The notes below the pieces were generated by a model. The model had not been told where the DNA came from. It saw only the letters and a program-made list of their open reading frames with translations, and did no database searches. 6,393 nt of DNA from Cyclobacteriaceae bacterium (GTDB taxonomy: Bacteria; Bacteroidota; Bacteroidia; Cytophagales; Cyclobacteriaceae). Below, one piece after another: positions 5,360 through 6,393 of this stretch. Made by a program: the position numbers and the translations under genes. The DNA lies in contig JANYDR010000265.1 in NCBI GenBank assembly GCA_025363495.1, positions 1-6,393 of the forward strand. Direction: 5' to 3'. How positions within the stretch are numbered: the stretch's first letter is position 1; every line of letters begins with the position of its first letter.

Positions 5360-6393
5360 TCATCCTCTTTCAGGTAATGAGAAGTAAATAGTGGAACCAG
5401 TGCCCAAAACACTTTCAACATAAATCCTTCCGCCGTTCAGTTCTACCAACTCCTTGCTGAGCACAAGACCCAACCTCATTTTCTTAATAACTCCGCCCGC
5501 AGCGGCGTTAACTTTTTCAATCACGAAGAGCTTACTCAGAGTTTCTTCCGACATTCCAATCCCGGAATCTTTAACCCCCAGGGTTACAAGCCCATCTTTC
5601 CGTCCTGAGAAGAATGTTATGGCACCGCCTTCAGAAGTCGACTGAATTGAATTACTCATCAAATTGTCAAGAACAACACCAATCATTTCTTTGTTCGTAA
5701 AAACCATTTGCCCATCCGGCGGCATAAATAAGTGTGAAGTAAGATTCTTTGCATCAAGCTGAATCTTAAATTTTTCAATAGTCTGAAGCGCCAGGTCCTT
5801 AGCATCAAATAACATCGGGTGAAAAGACTTTGAGTCGGTCTTATATCCCGCCCACTGAACTACGTTATTCAGGTTTACCTTCAAATCGCCAGCTGTTGAA
5901 TGAAGGTTTTCTAAAAACTGAATGCTATCTTCTTTATCAAGTGAAGGTATCTGACTTGCCAATCCTTGTGTAAGTTTTTCAAAAGAAGAAAGAGAATTTT
6001 TTAATTCGAATGACAGCACAGTGAAAAGCTTTTCTCTAAAAGATTGAAGTTGCTCCAATTCAGCTTTGGTCTGTTCCAGTTGCTCCTTTGTTTGGTTTCT
6101 TCTTCTCACCAAAAAAACCATGATCACAATTGATAAGACCAGTATTGCAATAATTATAATTAAAGAGTTCCTCCAGGCGCGATCTGAAATTAGTTCAAGA
6201 TTTTTTATTTGCTCTTTATAAGAATTAAGCTCCTTTTGATGACCATTTTTAAGAAGTAACATTTCAGCATCGGCATCTTCTTCAGTAGCTTTTTGTCTGA
6301 TTCGTGCGAGAGAGTCACGGTAAACAATCACCATCTTAAAATTCTGAAGCGATTTCTGATAATCCTCCTTTATTCCATAAAATTCCGAAAGCC
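5360..6393 (-). CDS. Membrane sensor histidine-kinase homologue, probable pseudokinase; N-terminus cut by window edge
   Basis: The frame stays open to the right edge, so the ATG at 6334 is probably internal; residues here are numbered from it. The 19 codons before it look like a TPR helix (EDYQKSLQNF), as in Bacteroidota kinases with periplasmic TPR sensors. A charged, possibly coiled-coil stretch (18-55) leads to one membrane helix (about 56-76), then RRRN and a second coiled coil (80-105). The HisKA-like region reads LFTVLSFELKNSL, with Phe109 where the phosphorylated His is expected and Ser in place of the Pro. The ATPase domain keeps its N box (DNLMSNSI, Asn224/Asn228) and G1 box (DSGIGM, 256-261). 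The G2 box GTGLGL is changed to KMRLGL (285-290). It ends normally with GTGSTIYFSLP. Such a protein may bind ATP but should not autophosphorylate in the usual way. No response regulator is visible. It precedes the oxidoreductase by 105 bp on the same strand, but a separate promoter seems to serve that gene. Confidence 0.88.
   Translation of the reverse strand, partial: LSEFYGIKEDYQKSLQNFKMVIVYRDSLARIRQKATEEDADAEMLLLKNGHQKELNSYKEQIKNLELISDRAWRNSLIIIIAILVLSIVIMVFLVRRRNQTKEQLEQTKAELEQLQSFREKLFTVLSFELKNSLSSFEKLTQGLASQIPSLDKEDSIQFLENLHSTAGDLKVNLNNVVQWAGYKTDSKSFHPMLFDAKDLALQTIEKFKIQLDAKNLTSHLFMPPDGQMVFTNKEMIGVVLDNLMSNSIQSTSEGGAITFFSGRKDGLVTLGVKDSGIGMSEETLSKLFVIEKVNAAAGGVIKKMRLGLVLSKELVELNGGRIYVESVLGTGSTIYFSLPERG

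Noticed and set aside
5465..6010. Sequencing error or frameshift as the cause of the odd histidine kinase motifs
   Set aside because: The frame is continuous from edge to stop, the sequence on both sides of each altered motif aligns normally, and His to Phe needs at least two base changes.

Overview
The window looks like chromosomal DNA from a member of the Bacteroidota, probably a Cytophagales-type organism (inference). The reasons are: the BFN-UVR nuclease and the short TPR protein have the form usual in that phylum; the histidine-kinase-like protein has the TPR / single membrane helix / coiled coil / kinase layout common there; one gene has a perfect TAnnTTTG -7 box; and Shine-Dalgarno sequences are mostly absent. 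Most of the sequence is coding. I see no RNA genes, insertion sequences or CRISPR arrays.

Layout. On the minus strand, read from right to left, etfB (3686-2955), etfA (2840-1887), a bifunctional-nuclease/UVR protein (1817-1206) and a nupG-type nucleoside transporter (1082 to beyond the left edge) follow one another with gaps of 114, 69 and 123 bp. They could be one transcription unit. EtfB and EtfA form the electron transfer flavoprotein that passes electrons from acyl-CoA and related dehydrogenases to the quinone pool. Diverging from etfB is a small two-repeat TPR protein (3791-4108, plus strand). Converging on it is a zinc-less medium-chain dehydrogenase/quinone-oxidoreductase-like protein (5254-4262, minus). 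Upstream of that, also on the minus strand, is a membrane sensor histidine-kinase homologue (5360 to beyond the right edge).

The unusual content is of two kinds. First, three of the gene gaps and the tail of the oxidoreductase gene carry short degenerate arrays with a strict 7-bp period. Three unrelated unit sequences are used: AAAGCNN (2873-2950 and 4108-4270), CYTGTAT (1120-1198) and ATTRGAA (5257-5291). The arrays sit against stop or start codons, and two of the three families are arranged as facing inverted arms able to form hairpins. Second, the histidine kinase homologue has Phe where the phosphorylated His should be and has also lost the glycine-rich G2 box, although its N and G1 boxes are intact. 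It is therefore probably a pseudokinase. I did not identify a complete new defence or mobile system here.
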